A stretch of DNA of 64,000 nt from Sitta carolinensis. Taxonomy: Eukaryota > Chordata > Aves > Passeriformes > Sittidae. The stretch lies in NCBI GenBank assembly GCA_032173965.1, contig JAVUNC010000019.1, forward strand, positions 15,616,234-15,680,233. Direction: 5' to 3'. Below are positions 46,318 through 61,300 of the stretch, piece by piece. The notes under the pieces are model-generated. The model made no database searches. It worked only from the letters and a program-made list of their open reading frames with translations, and had not been told where the DNA came from. Numbering within the stretch: the stretch's first letter is position 1; each line of letters starts with the position of its first letter. Made by a program: the position numbers and the translations under genes.

Positions 46318-49300
46318 GTAAGATGTGGAAGTAGAACAGCTGGAATGGAAATAATGCATATTTTGATATCAAACTGGATCCCAGCAAAAATTTTATAGTG
46401 GCTTTGGACTACTAGCCTGCTAGTGAAATGACATTAACTCTGTGTGCAGTTCTCAGAAGGGGGAGTTTGATTGGAAATTGCACTGGAAACTCTTAATCTG
46501 GATGCTATTTTTGTTCTCCTTGACAGAGAAAACCCCTAAATTTAAATGGCTATAAAATGTCATATTCTGCAGTTGTCTGCTGAGCTTTCCAAACCTACAA
46601 AATGAGGGAGATACTTCAGTCAGTTTTTTAATCTGTGGAAGGATCAAATACAGTTGTTTCATTACTGATGATTTCTTGTCCATGAGGACAGTCCAGCTAA
46701 GACCTTCTGAAATCTCTTTGGGCTCTTTGTTGCACAACTCTTTTTGCCTTTTTGACATTTTTCTTCCAAGTCTATTTATTTGGTCTTGTTCATGTTTAAA
46801 TGGGTTACTGTTTATTTGTTCCACGTGTAATGAAGGGCTCCTCTACTCAGATCTGATACAAAAATTACGTGTTATGGGTGTCTTGCTCATAAATTCTTCC
46901 CTCATAGGTTCTTCATTAAGTATTATGAATCATGAAGTTAACAATTCTTGTATCTGGGTGTATATTTGTTTTGAGTATCTGTGTTGAGTGTATGAAGTAG
47001 AGGAAAGTGGCCTGGTCATGCATAAAATATTTGAAGAGCCAGCATGTTACTTGCTTTCTAAAATCATTAAGGTTAAAAAAGCAATCCCAAACCTCAAATA
47101 ATTTGTTCTGAGTTGATGTTTGATGACCCTTGTATTCTATTTTAAGACTGAATGAAATTGCTTCATATAGTGTCCTTTACTGAGTCACTTTGGTATTAGT
47201 GTTAAAGCTTTTTTTTTAGAGCTTCTCAAAGCTCATAGTTCTAAAGGTGAGCTAAGGGAAGTTGAGCTAAATACAAGCACAAGGTGCAAAACCCAGTAAA
47301 ACAGAAGTAGATTTTAAATATGTGTGTCATTCTTGTGTTTCTGATGCTGCATTTAGTTGAATGGTGGCACTGATAAATTTATCAGATATGGAAGTAGGCG
47401 CAGTGGTTTCAAATAGGGCAGAATGGTTCATTTCAGAACAGCAGGATAGATACAAGTACTGAAAATAAGAAAAAGGTGAAAAATCTGTATGATCTTCATT
47501 TCAAGGAATGCCTTGTTCTAAATCAGGAGTAATGAGCTCTAAAAATGTAGCATAAACATGAGAAAACGACTAGAATTGTGGTAATAAGAAAATCAGAGTT
47601 TGACTTAAACCTGAGGGTTTCGCCCAATAGTGGGCAGTAAAGAAAAAAACCCAAAACTATGCTGGCAATCCTCCAAGAATGAGTGAAACTGGAGTCTCTT
47701 GGAGCGTTTTTATAGGAAGAGATTGATGCTGATGTTTATACCTGCACGTTCCTGGATATGTGATCTATATCCTGTATTTTGCTGGGGGTGTTTGATCCTG
47801 TGTTGGAATGCAAAAAATTGTCAATCACTGATAGAAAAAGGAAATACCAACGTAATCCAGAATATGGAATGCTGTATCTGCCCGTGTCTGAAGTCTCTGT
47901 GTGAACTACAGGCCACAGTTTGTCAGGTCCTGTAACATATTTTCCTTTTGCTTCAACTGCAGGTGCAGGTTATCATTCCGAATCCAAAGCTAAAGAGTAC
48001 AAGCATGTGTGCAAAAGAGCCTGCCAGAAGGTACGTGTCACCAGCTCCACAGTCCTGCACTGGGTACAGGGGAAAGAGCTGCACTTGGCTGCTCAGGCTG
48101 TGTGTGCTTCCAGAGGGAAATGAGGGCAAACAGGGCAGCAGCAGTTAACATGGTACAGAGACAGGACAGTGCGTGGCCGCGAGATGCTGCGACATTCTCA
48201 TCAGTGCTGGCAAGCAGCACGCCCAAGGAACAGTGGGAGAACAGGGGAAGGTCACAGTGGTACTTACAAGGAGTATTCCTACAGCTTCTTGCACTTCTCC
48301 AGGGTTTCTGGAGCTAAATAAGGTGCCTGCATTTTGATTTCTTCCATGTCCATTCTTTGGAGTTTATTAAACTCTAGCATCCAAATTGCTCTGTGACCGC
48401 AGAGGTTTCTAGAATTATTTTCATCTTGTTAGCTCTTGCCCTCTTAATAACAAGGGAGGTAGAAACAGGGAAAACAAAACCAAAAAAGTCAAAGTTGGAA
48501 AGGGAGAAATGGCAAGACTTTCATTTCCATTGAAATTGATACGTTTTCATCATCTCTTCCAAGAACTTTGCTTTGGAACTGGCAAGTCCTGTCTTTTAAG
48601 TGTTGAATGAGTAGCTGGAAGACCTCTCTAAAATTTTTGATGTCTTTTGCTTTCTCTGGGGAGAAGGAGCTTGGGAGCTTGGCAGGATTTTTAGAAGAGT
48701 CTCAGAGTTGGTCTCTGATAATTTTCACTTTGTGTTACAGTTTGTTGCTCAATCCTAATACCAATCTAATTTTGTAATGAGAGGCCTCACAAATCATCCA
48801 GACTTAACACTAACTTTATTAGCCTTGGTGAAAGTAATTTTCCAGCTAGTTACATGAGATCTGCTGTTGAATTCGAGTCCAATTTGAGATTTTCTGTAGC
48901 TACTCTTGAGCTGAGTAGCCAACATCAATAACTTCTGTCAAGAACAAACGATTTCAGGTTTGTCTTGCAGCCAGAGTTGTTTTCTGGGGTTCCCTGAGAA
49001 AGCCTGTCTGTAAGGTCCTGTTCAGTATGGATCTAATAAATACTATTAGGATCTACAAGTTCATTGTTGTGTGCATATATAATTGGAAGGTAACATTATC
49101 TTACTTGATTTGTGTTTGCTTTTAGATGAGGTTGTGAAATTCTCTTCAATTTTATGGTAATTGCTGTATGTGGTATTAGAAAATTTTATTGAGTCTTGGA
49201 AGGAAGAGTTGAGACTTGTTGTCTGAAACATTTGGTGTTTGAGGACATCAAGTATAAGAAATTGTTTTGATATAAATTTGACCGTGTGGAAATCTGCTAC

Positions 49301-52300
49301 TAATTGCAGAGCCACAATGTCATAGTAGTAAAATCATACCTTCACATTTGCCCTCACATAGTTCATACTGACTTTTTCCAGTGCCTCTTATTCTTACACC
49401 CTCTTACATTTTAAACTAATTTGGTGAAGGTTTTATTTTATATCGGACTAGGAAAATGTAGGGCTCAGTCCTAGAATAATAGAATTTCCTAATCATCAGC
49501 TAAAACTTCTGTTTTACAGGCAATTGAAAAGTTACAGGCTGGTGCTCTTGCAACAGATGCAGTGACTGCAGCACTTATAGAATTAGAGGTACGAATCTCT
49601 GACTAGTAATAAATATGTCTCTTGGGTAAATCTTGCCAGACCTTTCTGTAGGGGGGTGTTAAATGGGAAATCTCAGTGGATTTTTTGTTTTGTGCTACAC
49701 TAATTTTATCTTTTGCTTTTCCACTGTATTTTGCTGTAAATGTGTTTTGGTACTTTATAAAAATGCAAACTGAATACAAGTTTTCTAGTTGGTGCAATTT
49801 GGTTGTCATCTTAGGTATGCCTTATCAGATAGTCTTTTCCCTTTAAGAATAAATGCAATGATTAAAGACTTATTGAACACTTTGTAAGGAACTTTATTGC
49901 TTTATAAAGAACTGAGGACTTGCTGAGTGACAGACAGATTGTTCTGGCTCTGCTTCTTAGAGGGGAGGAAATATCCTACTGATACGTCAGAACCTACTGA
50001 TTCTGATTATGACAAAATATGTGCAGAGGAATAGGGCAAGTAATGCTTTTATTTCAAAACAGTGCTTGTTAATTAAGATAGAACATCTTGATGAGCAGCT
50101 CTTGGTGAGGTTTTTGGAAAAATGTCTTTTTGGAGTGATGAGATTTTTCTAGCATCTGCCTTCAGTGAAGGTCCCCATGAAATAATTTAGAAGTGAGTAA
50201 AGCTAAACATTTCTGGGAGGTAAATGAGGCAGTTTGGTCATTGTCCCAGATCCACTAATCCCTCATGACAGTTATGATGGAAACAGAAAATTCTTCTCCT
50301 CTAAGTAGTAGTTGCTTCTTCCTCTCCAACTTTACTAGTTAAAAAAAAATGGAATGCAAGGTAAGTGTTGTGCTGTAAAAATAATTTCCTGCGCTTGGAA
50401 TTTATGGTAGAGTTCCAAGAGGATTAGCAGTGGATTTGCTTACCCAGATGTTGGGAAAGTGCTCATTAATGTACTTGCTGGGGTGAGCGTAAGGCAGGCA
50501 GCAGGAGCACACTTCAGGATGTGTCAGACATGCTGACTGGGAGCCAGGCCTTCAGTCACACTGGGAGCTTGGCAAGTTTCTTGGCTTTAGCACTCCTGTG
50601 GGTCTCACTGGGCTGCTCACATATGCTTTGTGTGTTATCTCACACATGAGAGTGTAGCTGGCAGAAAGCAGCGGGTATCTCTCTGATGGAGCTGGTTATG
50701 ATGCCTTCCCTCAGCTCTCTGAGGCTGCTCTCACTGCTTTGGGTGTCAGCTCCCTGCTCAGTGGAAAACAAAAATCAAAATCTGCTCTGGGTTGTGATTT
50801 TTATTGTGTTCCTGATCTACCGAGGAAAACACGTTTTGGGGAGCTTAGCTGAACAGTTACAGATCTCTTTGCAGCTCTGTCCAGGGTAAATATTTTATAT
50901 GTTTTTGTTCTCCCCAAGAGACCTTTCTTTTACTGTTGTAGATTTACGTACTCTGAAGTAACTTCTGTAGAACAAGTTATGGCTTTAAGATAAACAATTT
51001 TTTTTCCAATTACCCCAATCAGAAACCTTTTTCTCCTTATCTGTCTTGCTGCTACTGTGCTGATGCCTGCCATCATTTTACTTTCTGGTTCTGCAATTGT
51101 CTTAGGTAGTATTTTTATGTGTTCTGTTGCACAAACCCTTTTTTTCCCCCTATTTTTAAGATAAAATGTTTTTTTTTTTTTTTGTTCAGGTCGTGCTGCA
51201 ATCATTCATGTAATTATTTGCTTTCATTTATTCATTAAGTGATTTATATAACCTCTTAATTGAGAGTTCTGTCTCTTACTGGAACAGGGAGTTCCTGAAC
51301 TGGAACACGGAGAACAGGGTTTGGGATTTGGGATTCTTGTAGATTCAAGTAGTTAGTTATGCAGTTGCATTGAGGAAAAGTCAAACTTGTACCCAAACCA
51401 GAAAATGGTGTGGTTTGCAGTGGCAGTTTTTAGGATCTGGTGTGAGAAATTCCAATCGGGATAGTTTTTCTCGTTAATTGCAAGATTTTATGAGTAAAAA
51501 TATAGGTTGTGTTGATGGTCTCGCTAGTGAGCTGTCACTCCCTTTTGTTTATGCTATAGCATAAACATAATGTGTTTTGGCACTTGAAGCTGGCAAATAC
51601 ATAACAAAAATCTGTGTGAAACTGTTTGTTTTCTTGTCTCCCTGTAACACAAATGAAGATGTAGAACAACACAAGATTGTATTAAATGGTAACAGATTTC
51701 ATTGTAAAGTATACTGACTGTAATTTGATGTTTTGGTTTATGTAGGACACATTGCTATGAGTTTATCTGAAATATTTAATCATTTTACAGTTTTCTCAGA
51801 CTTCAATTCCAAGCATTTGTAGTCTTTGCAAGGCACAAGTATCTTTTCGTGGAAATGTCACAAAAGATGAATTTTTTTCCTTGGTTCCACTCAGTTACCG
51901 AAGTCCTGTTACACAGGATTACAGCTCATCCAAAAGGCATCACTTCAAAGACTTGAGACACAGGATTTGCTCTTGATCTTTTATGAGCAAGCTGACAGTT
52001 TGCTTGTGGTATGCTGTGTGTGTTTTATTTTTTCAGGCTCCAAGTGCAGAAGGAACAGCCTTTGTTGGACAGTGCAACTCTCAAGCGAAATGGTGTTCTG
52101 TGAATACAATAATAATACAGATAGTTAACTAGAGGAAAGGGGATTTGTTTTGCAAAGGAACAAGACTGACACAGAATATTGTTAAAACAGCTGTGCTGGT
52201 CTTCATAAGCATCAGCTCTATTTGATGAGGTCATTAAGGCAGGTATGTTTTCTGGTTTGAGAACTCTGGCATTGCAGAGAAACAAATGCACGTGTTACCT

Positions 52301-55300
52301 CTGTCAGCCTTGGGTAATAAAATGGTCTGGATAAGGTGTTTCATACCACTCATTATTTAGTCTGTTTACTTACTTCTACAAAGACATTATTGCAGTACTG
52401 TTAATTTTTGCACTCTTGCTATCAGCCACCATATGATACCTGTTTTTTTCTTGAAACACAATGAAATTATTAAACAGGGTTTTTGTTGTGAGGGGGAGGA
52501 GACTCCATACAACCCACTTAACACGTGTTTTTTTCAGCAAAACCACATCTTGATATGCATTTATGCCTGGCTGTGAGAAAATTATGCAATTTCAGGCTTT
52601 TCTTTGTCTATAGAGCACTTGCTGAAGTCTACTGGTCAGGTATTGGAGGCAAGAACAGTGATTGTAAAGACTGATAAAGATTTCAAATTGTTTCTAAGTT
52701 TAGTGCAATCCTTTACTAATAGGTGTGTAGGTTACTTGTTTCTTTATCTGACTTTAGTAGAACATTCTTTATGAACGTCATTTAGGTTGGGACTTCATAT
52801 GATTGGTGGGGAAGCAGCTGTCACATTTTGGGTTCCAATCCCCTTGCTACTGAATTTGCTCAGTTTATTTTGCGTGTTGTTATTGTGGATCTATGCAAAG
52901 AAGGTTTTGGACCTGTTGTTACACTCAAGCAGTGTGTTTCTGTGATTGTCAGTGAAATTTTGCAGTGAGAGAACCTTTTTCTTGATTAATTGCTTTTTTT
53001 TTTCTTTTTTTAATTATTATTTTCCTAGTAATTAAGACTTCTGAACATAAAGTCTTAGTCCCAAGGATTCTCTTTCAAGCGAAAGCATCCTTGCTGTATT
53101 CAGGCAGTCACCATAGATAAACTTCTAATGGATAATGAACTGGAATTGGTTAATTCTAGTTAGAAGCAGTACTATGATGTCTTGCTGCAGAGTGACTGAC
53201 AGTAATTTGTGACAAAAGTGTTGTCTAAAAACATTTTTGCTCGCGTAATTGAAAGGGATGTGACTCATCCTGTAGACTATTGATTGTCATGAAATTCTCA
53301 CAGGAAAACAACTTTTACAATTACAGTATGTAGAAAGAAGTGCCTGTAGACTTCGAATTTTAGAAGTTACAAAAAAGCCTTGGCCAGAGCTGTATCAAAG
53401 ATGGATGGAATGTTCTTTCCTGTTCATTGAAACCCGAGTGTTTTCACTGCCTAGTTGTGTTGCAGAGCTGAGTAACATCTTCAAGCATTCCAGCTTTGAC
53501 CACAGCTAGAAATTGCAGGATGCCTGTATTTGCTGCCAGAACATATTTATAAATACAGTTTGAAGTAAAAAGGATTCTAAAAATAGAAATGATACCCTCA
53601 GAAGCTTAAGAGTTTTTGCAAGATGGGTAACTTGGGAAAACAAAACTAATTTCGCGTCTTAAAGCTTTCTCTTACCTTCTTTGCTACAGGTTTACATGGT
53701 AAGTTAGACATACTTTGTGGAGTAACTGCCAGGAAGTCTAGTATTTTTCACATAATTGAAGAGTTATAGTTTGTTCACATGCTTTGAATAGCCATTTGTT
53801 TGTCTTTTCTCTTGCTGTTGTATGGTAGCAAGGCTTGCTGCGAACATGCCAAGCTCAGGCTTGGTTTGCTTACTTGTCTTTTTCCGTTTCCTTAGAAACA
53901 CAAAGGCTGGTTGCTGCTTGTGGTTTTAAATCACAGTATATTCCTGAAGATACCTTTGTCTCTTTTCCTGTCCTCCCTTTTCCTGGACACGTGCTTTAGT
54001 TGGGTTCTTCCCCATTTTGTGGTAGTCAGGTCCTGCAGTGCTGTGTTTTTCTGTCTGAGGGTAGGAATAGACTTTCACTTAGGTCACTTTGTTTCTTCCC
54101 TCTTTGAAGGCATTCATGCTTCTGTTTAAATGTTTCTGCATTCCTTGAAAGTTTTGAATTTTCATTTCAAAATACACCTACATTGTATTCCTCCACTTGC
54201 ATATCAGACTCTTGAAATCTTTTGGTCAGACTTCCCAGAGATTCCTGTTTTCAAGAAGAGATTGTATTTGTGTGGTGTATTTCAGTCTTTGACTGTTCAG
54301 AGGAGTAGGTGTGAATGTCTTGTTCCCATATTTTTTTAATAAAGGTTTTCTCCCTACCTTATTTCAAAGGCTTTTATCTCACCTCAGAGACACTCAGGTA
54401 GGTATCAAAAATTCCATGGGTTCACACCCAGTTTCTCTAAAGCTGTTTTCAGATTGCCTTTCAGATGTGTGAAGTTAGCCCATCTTCCTCTTAGGAATCC
54501 TGAGTTTGTTTTCTTAATTGAATGCAAGCTGATTCGAAAGCTGATTGCAACTCCACAGAAATTTTGAACAGATGCTTGGAATTTGGTCTTTATTTCTTTT
54601 TCCTGGAGAAGTTACTCCTGTTCTTACTGGTTAAGATTCCTTCTGAGTCCTAATATGAGAGTTACCCCACCAAAGAGGCACCTGCAATTTGGTGTGGAGT
54701 TCCTGTTTTTCAAAAATTCTGTAGTATTCTGTAAGGAGAAGTAGGTGATGTTCCCTTTGTCTTCAGATCCTCTGAGTAAATTATCTCTTGGTGCATCCTT
54801 GAGGTTTATCTAGTGAAAGGTGCTCTGCCAAAGCTTGTAGCACATTTGGATCCTTAGAAATAAAGTGAACTCTGCATCCTGGATTTTTTTCCTGCACTCG
54901 TTTGGTTATTACTTTTACCAGATGGTGAAGTCTTCTGCCTTTTCAAGGCCATCATCTGTTTCTAAACATATTTTTCCCCATCCATCCTCTTTCTACAGAA
55001 AATTATTTGTGCATTCTAAACTGTAAATGTAAACTTCATTATTCTAAAATCTTTTCAAATTTACTCATTTGCTGTGAGGTATAGCTGTCAAAATGAACAA
55101 CAAAATGAATATACACAGTGAATTGGAAGAAATGTGGTGTGGGATAAAATAGGATAATATCTTGTGCTGCTTCATAAAGAAGAAGCAAAATATGAAGGCC
55201 AGTTGGATGGTTATATATTAGTCAGGGATCTTGTGTTCATGATTCTTCAGAAAGATGGTGTTTTGGTGACTTGAACACTGAGACTCTTTACATGTCTGTA

Positions 55301-58300
55301 AATTTGGATCAACATCTTGCAGAACAGATTTTGAATTTACTCACTACTTGCTCATTTGAAAGTTAATAAAAGCGAACTGACATCAGACTTTTTTTTCATT
55401 TCTGTGTGCTCATCTCTCTTACTTCTTTAAATTCAGTGCCAGTTAGTACGTTCAAAACCTGTCCAGTGAATGTTAAATGTAAGACAGAACTTTGAGCTGT
55501 TTCCAGTAATTTGTTTCCCGATCCAGCTTTCATCACTCATCAGTGAAATGAGATTTCATACTTCTGCAGTACCTGTTCACACCTGGTCTAGACAGAGGCT
55601 GTTCTTTGTCACATCAGGTTGTTACACTGTTGTAATTTAAACATGGGAAACTCTGAAAGCATGCAGCATCTCTCTGAAATTTAATTTAGCTGTTATCTCT
55701 CTTTGTCCTATATTCCTTGCATGTAGAAGAGGGGATTGTATTGAGCTGTCAGTGACACTGCTTTGAAATTTTGTGGTTTTAACGTCATGGATGCTCTGAG
55801 GAAATGCAAGGGTAAAAATGGAGTTTAGTCTAGCATGCAGAAGTTATTTTTTCACAACCTTGGCTTTGTTAAAAGCCACAGAAGGTGTTAACAAATAAGG
55901 AGTTAGGTTTTTGATGTTGTTAAAATGTTCCATAGTTTCTATGAAATAAGAGTTGCTTTTAGTCAAGGAGCTTCCAGAGCACAGTCCTTGTGCTAACAGT
56001 CAGACAGGGATTTCACAAGGTGAATTGTCAGTAATGCCTTTCTCCATTTCTGCATGTGGAGCTGCAGTCATGGGCTGGGAATGTTCAGAAAAAGGACAGT
56101 TCTGTTTTGCTGTCATGTCATATTTAGGAGTTTCAAAGGTAGACTGGTCTGTGCAGTGATTATAAGGTGTTATGTAAATGTTACTTTTTGGGTTAAGGAC
56201 TGAGCAAAGTGTGTACTTCGGGGGAGGGAGAGATTTTCATTCACATTGTAAGGCTTTTGCTTGCCTAGGGATGATCATCTTCAATTGTTGGGTGATTGGT
56301 TTTTCTATTAGTGCATTATCACATTTCAGATGTATCACAGTCCAGTGCAGTAATTTTAGATGCTCTGTTCAAATTGCCCTTGTTCTTGTTGTGGAAGGTT
56401 AAGCTACTAAAAATAAGAAAATGTTCTGCACCAAGATCAATGTCATCAGATCAGTTTAACAGAGGTTTTGAACCAGTCTGTTATGGATGTGGCCTCACAG
56501 GGTTTTATTCTTATTTTTAGGATTCTCCTTTTACAAATGCAGGATTGGGATCTAACCTAAACCTTCTGGGTGAGATAGAGTGTGATGCCAGTATAATGGA
56601 TGGAAAGTCATTGAATTTTGGAGCAGTTGGAGCACTGAGTGGTATGTTAATTATGTATTATAAAGCTAACTACTGATTTAAGTGCAAAGGTCAGTGTTGG
56701 GTTTATTTGTTACTGTTTGAAGGGGTCACATTATAAATTCTGCTGTATTTAAATAAATTCTGCTCCTTTAAAACAGGAGGAGGCATTCCTGCTCCCTGAA
56801 ATGCTGGTTTGTGTTCATTTCTTTGTGTAACATGTTGTCTTATTCGTTCACTGATAAACCTTTGAAGTAGCACAATTGTGTGATACCACACAGTACTCAC
56901 AGTGGGACTCAGTTTGCTCACATGAATTCGAGGAATGATAATTTCATAATAAAATTCAGTTGTTAAAAAATATGACAAGCATTTAAATTAGGCTTTTTAT
57001 TTGTTTTTGTGCTCAGGCATTTATTTGCATATGGGACTTATTTAATATGAGAATTAATCTGTTTCTCACTTTTGTCTAGTTTTAGCTTTCATTATAAAAC
57101 AAATCTAGATAGAAAGTCCCAAACAGGGATGTTGAGATTTCATTCTAAGTATATGAACAGCCTTAGCTGTTACTATTGAGTAGCTTTTCTGACAAGATTT
57201 CAAGCTTTTCTCTTTATCCTAGAATAGTGCTAAACTGTGCTAATGGCTTCCTCATGTAGATATAAAATAAATAGTAAAATTAAGTGCTTCAAGCCTTTTT
57301 TTTTGGTGTTGTTTTGTTACAAAATACATCCTTCCAACCATGGGCAAGGAAGAAATTGAGAGTGAGAGACAGCTAAGCCTGAATCCTGTAATTTCTGTTC
57401 TGGCCAGATAGATCCATATGAAAATTCCACCTAGAAGAATTAATTATCTTTGCCCCTTTGATACAGTAGATTTTACATGAGATTTCTGTGGTAGGGGATC
57501 ACTCTTCCTATTTCAATATTCTTTGTTCTCTTTTTAAAAGAAGTGGAGGAGGTGTTGACTAGAAGGCTTTGTCACTACTAACAGCACATGAGGGGAAAAC
57601 TGAACAACTTGTAGCTACATTGAAACATAAGGTGTCTCTTAATGACTTGACAAAACCCTTGGAAATTAAAGGAAGCTGAGTTCCACTGCCAAAACGAACA
57701 CTATAGTGCTATGAGGAAAAATATTTTAATGTTTTGTCCCCATTTTTTGCTAATTTTTCTTTTTTAGGAATCAAGAATCCAGTGTCGGTTGCGAATAGAT
57801 TGTTGTGTGAAGGGCAGAAGGGGAAGCTCTCTGCTGGCAGAATTCCACCTTGGTAATTGCTTTGTTCTGCTTGACTTTTCTTCAGTCTTTCGTCTCTACT
57901 GCATGGATGCAATAGTTGAAGGTTTCATCTCCCCCAGGGAGGCTGGGGCTAGTTTACATACCAGTGAGAGTGTGCCTTTAAAAAAAAGATAAGCTTTGTT
58001 CTTCTGCACTCAGTGGAAGGAAGATCTATTAGATCTAGATGGCAACATCATTTTGTGATAGTTTCTGTTTGTCTGATTATTTCCAGTTGTCATACTTAGT
58101 TCTTATGTTTGTTACTGTAGCCTTTTGAAAAATCCCAAAAAAATCAAGATTAGTGGGAAATTCTACTATCTTTGCCTTTGTCTACCTTTAACAAAAAGCA
58201 ACAGTTTTTAATAAATATAGAAAAAAATCCTATTTTAATGCCTTTGTGGCTGTGTGGAAATGTGCAGTGTTTAGTAACTTGCTCTTATTGTAAAGATAAA

Positions 58301-61300
58301 TTTAATAGTATTTTCAACAAAAATGAAAGCAAGCAGTCCCTCATTGAGATGGAGATAAAACTTAGATGGAAGAGGTAAGTAATAAACGTAGAATAACTTC
58401 AAATGTGTTGTCTCACTTTGGAAAGAATCCAAGAAATGTGTCAGAGTTGATTGTCTTAAAACCATCTTCTTCTCATTAGCAGTTTAAATTGACAGGGAGA
58501 GAACTTGAATAATTCTTTAATATTAATTGACTGCTATCATCAGTTATCATACCTGTGGCAGAATTTGCCAACTAGTGGTCAGTATTTGCAGAAGTATTAA
58601 ACCAGCATTTATGTAGTTTAAAAAAAATTTAGTTATTAGATACACACATTTTACTTTCCTTACTGTAGTGTTCTGTAAAATTAGCCAGGTAGCCTATAGC
58701 TGGATGGTGCAGTATTCCAATTTAAACAGCAAGGATTGCAGTGTTCTGTCTTGTGTGAAAAAAGTTATAGATCAAAGAAAGCCCCCTTGAAATCAAACCA
58801 TCAACAGACTGATTTTGCATTTTGAACACTTTCCTTTAATGGATAAAGAACAGAGTAATTGTGGAGAGGTTTACTACAGAATAGCAACTTTAATTTCAAT
58901 ATCTGTTAGCTGCTCATTTCTTTAGCTGTCAGAAGAAAATGAGGCTTTGCTGAGGTACACTAGAATGTGAAATGTGTTTTTTGGTGTTGCAGAAGTGGGA
59001 TTGAAGTCAGCTACAGGAGCAAGCACTTGGCATTGTTTTATTTGTATCATCAGTGTTCTGGAATTATTGTAAGCAAGAGTACTTGAGTATTTTGCTGTGA
59101 CTTTATGACCTATTTTATGATGCTATTATTTAAAAAATACTGAGTGGAAAAGGAACTATATCCTCTTGCCCTCCAAGGGCAAGACTAAAGCTTTTGAGGA
59201 CTATGCAAGGCTAGCAGATGCTTTTAAGGACAAGATAACTCAAATCTCGAGGTGGGAGATGAGCTGTCTTTGCATCCAACACGTGCAGTTTATTGTGCAG
59301 ATGTTAGGCACTTGGGTTACCTGAGAAATATTCTCATTTCCTCTTTCTCCCCTTCTGGATTTTGAATGTACATCTTATAAAGGCAAATTATTTACCCTGG
59401 AAGCAGTCTATACTAGTGGGATAGGCTGGGTTGTACTTTGGACTTGCTGTGGTGGGTGTTTCTCTACACACAGGGTATGCCAGGGTCGGAATGATAAATC
59501 TTGTGTACATTGCAGGGGATGGTATAGAGGATTTCCTGCCTTGCCTTTCTAGCTGGGGTTGGCATGGCACATTGTTTTGGGGCTGAAATATATTCCTGCC
59601 CAAGCTGGGAATACATAGAGTCAAAAGACAAGAGGTTAGCCATATTATGGCATTCCTAGGAAGTGTCAGGGTTCTAGTAAGTGATTTTTAGTTGTAAAGA
59701 TAGGGGAGTTTCATCTGGGTTCTAACTGGCACATAGTGTGTTGGGGAATCTTCCACACACTGCTTAGCCTAAGAACCTGCTTAAATACACCTTTGGGAGA
59801 GACTATAATATAGCATGATTGGCAGAGTTTCTATAGCATGATCTAAGCTAGCTTGATGTTTCCTGCCAAAAACGTTTGGCACATGACCAAACAGGAAGAA
59901 TTCAGGAGCTGTGAGGTTAGTAAAAATGGCATTAGGGAGTTTTTTCTCTATAAAAGAGCAGATGGGGACAGTTTGCCTGGCCTGCTTACCCCTGTGCAGC
60001 ATACATTTTCATAGTGGCAGTTCAAAACCAATTCAAAGTGGGATATTTCTGATTTTCCATAGAAGAATTTCCAGTGAGTGTGAGTTAAGTTATTCAGAGA
60101 TGGTAAGCTTACTGGGAAGGAGGGCTCAAGTGTCTGAACTGATGTATCTAATGTGCTGTAAATTACTCTGTAGAGTGTGTCCTTCTGGATCACTCTCTTG
60201 TCATGTTATTTAAAACACAGAATGCCACTATCCAAGTAGATTTTAAAGAGTTTAAAGAAACCCTGAATGCATGGTGCAGTTGTTGAAACCCCTAAGGTCC
60301 TGACATCTTTTTCATGCTTTATGCAGCTTGGTGCTGTCAGGATTTTCTCTGATGCAGGAACAGAAAATGCTTAACTTGTAAATACTGCTTCATCTCATGT
60401 AAGATATTCCTTGTATAGTTTTTACAAAATAAAGTGCTTTTTGTAACTGCATGGTTACAAACTGGATGAACCTCTGGAAGCAGTCTTTGATCACAGAGTC
60501 ATGGATTAGATGTTTTGTAGTAATAAGCTTGAAGATTTTCTGTTTCCTACTATGAAACCTTGACCTAAGGCAAAAGGCTTCTTTACATCTTATAAGATGT
60601 ATTATAAGATCTTATTATGAGATCTGTCTTATAATAAGATCTGCCTGCTCTTAAATATAAGTTGGTGAGATTTGCAGGACAGCACAAATGCACCTCAGTG
60701 TCTCCTTTGTTAGAACTCCTTAGTAGTAGTGACATCAAGTCCATGTCCATATCCCTTTCTCAGTAATAACTATATGGGAAAGAATTCCTTCTTAGTTTTT
60801 CCCCCCCTTTGGATACACAGGGGTTTGTAATTGCTTCACAGCTTTCCAGTATTGTGTGCAGGATACAAACATGGGGGAGCTTGCAGAGCAGTGCCTGGTC
60901 AAGAAAGTTCCCAGTGTGAGCCAAGACTTGCACCACCATTTATCTCTGCTCTGTATTTCTTCAGAACTTCTTTCTAACACTGATTCCAGAGTGATTGCTA
61001 CATTTTATGATAAAATGCAGTGTTTTTACTGCAATCAGGATCTGGACCATGAAGATCTCACATCTTGACAATGAAGCAAACCTTCTGACACTCTGTTTAG
61101 CTTGGAGCAGTCTTGTTTCCCTACAGCCCATATTAAATGGCCCTGTTTGAGGTATTCAGCACCAGCATGATCATGTTCCTGGAGATGATTTCCTAAAAAA
61201 GACCATTTAAGAGGCCTTTACTTATATTTTCTATTAATATGGCCTAGTGTGCCTTGGACTGGAGAGCACATTGAGTACCACCTCCTTGCTGGGAGCTTGT

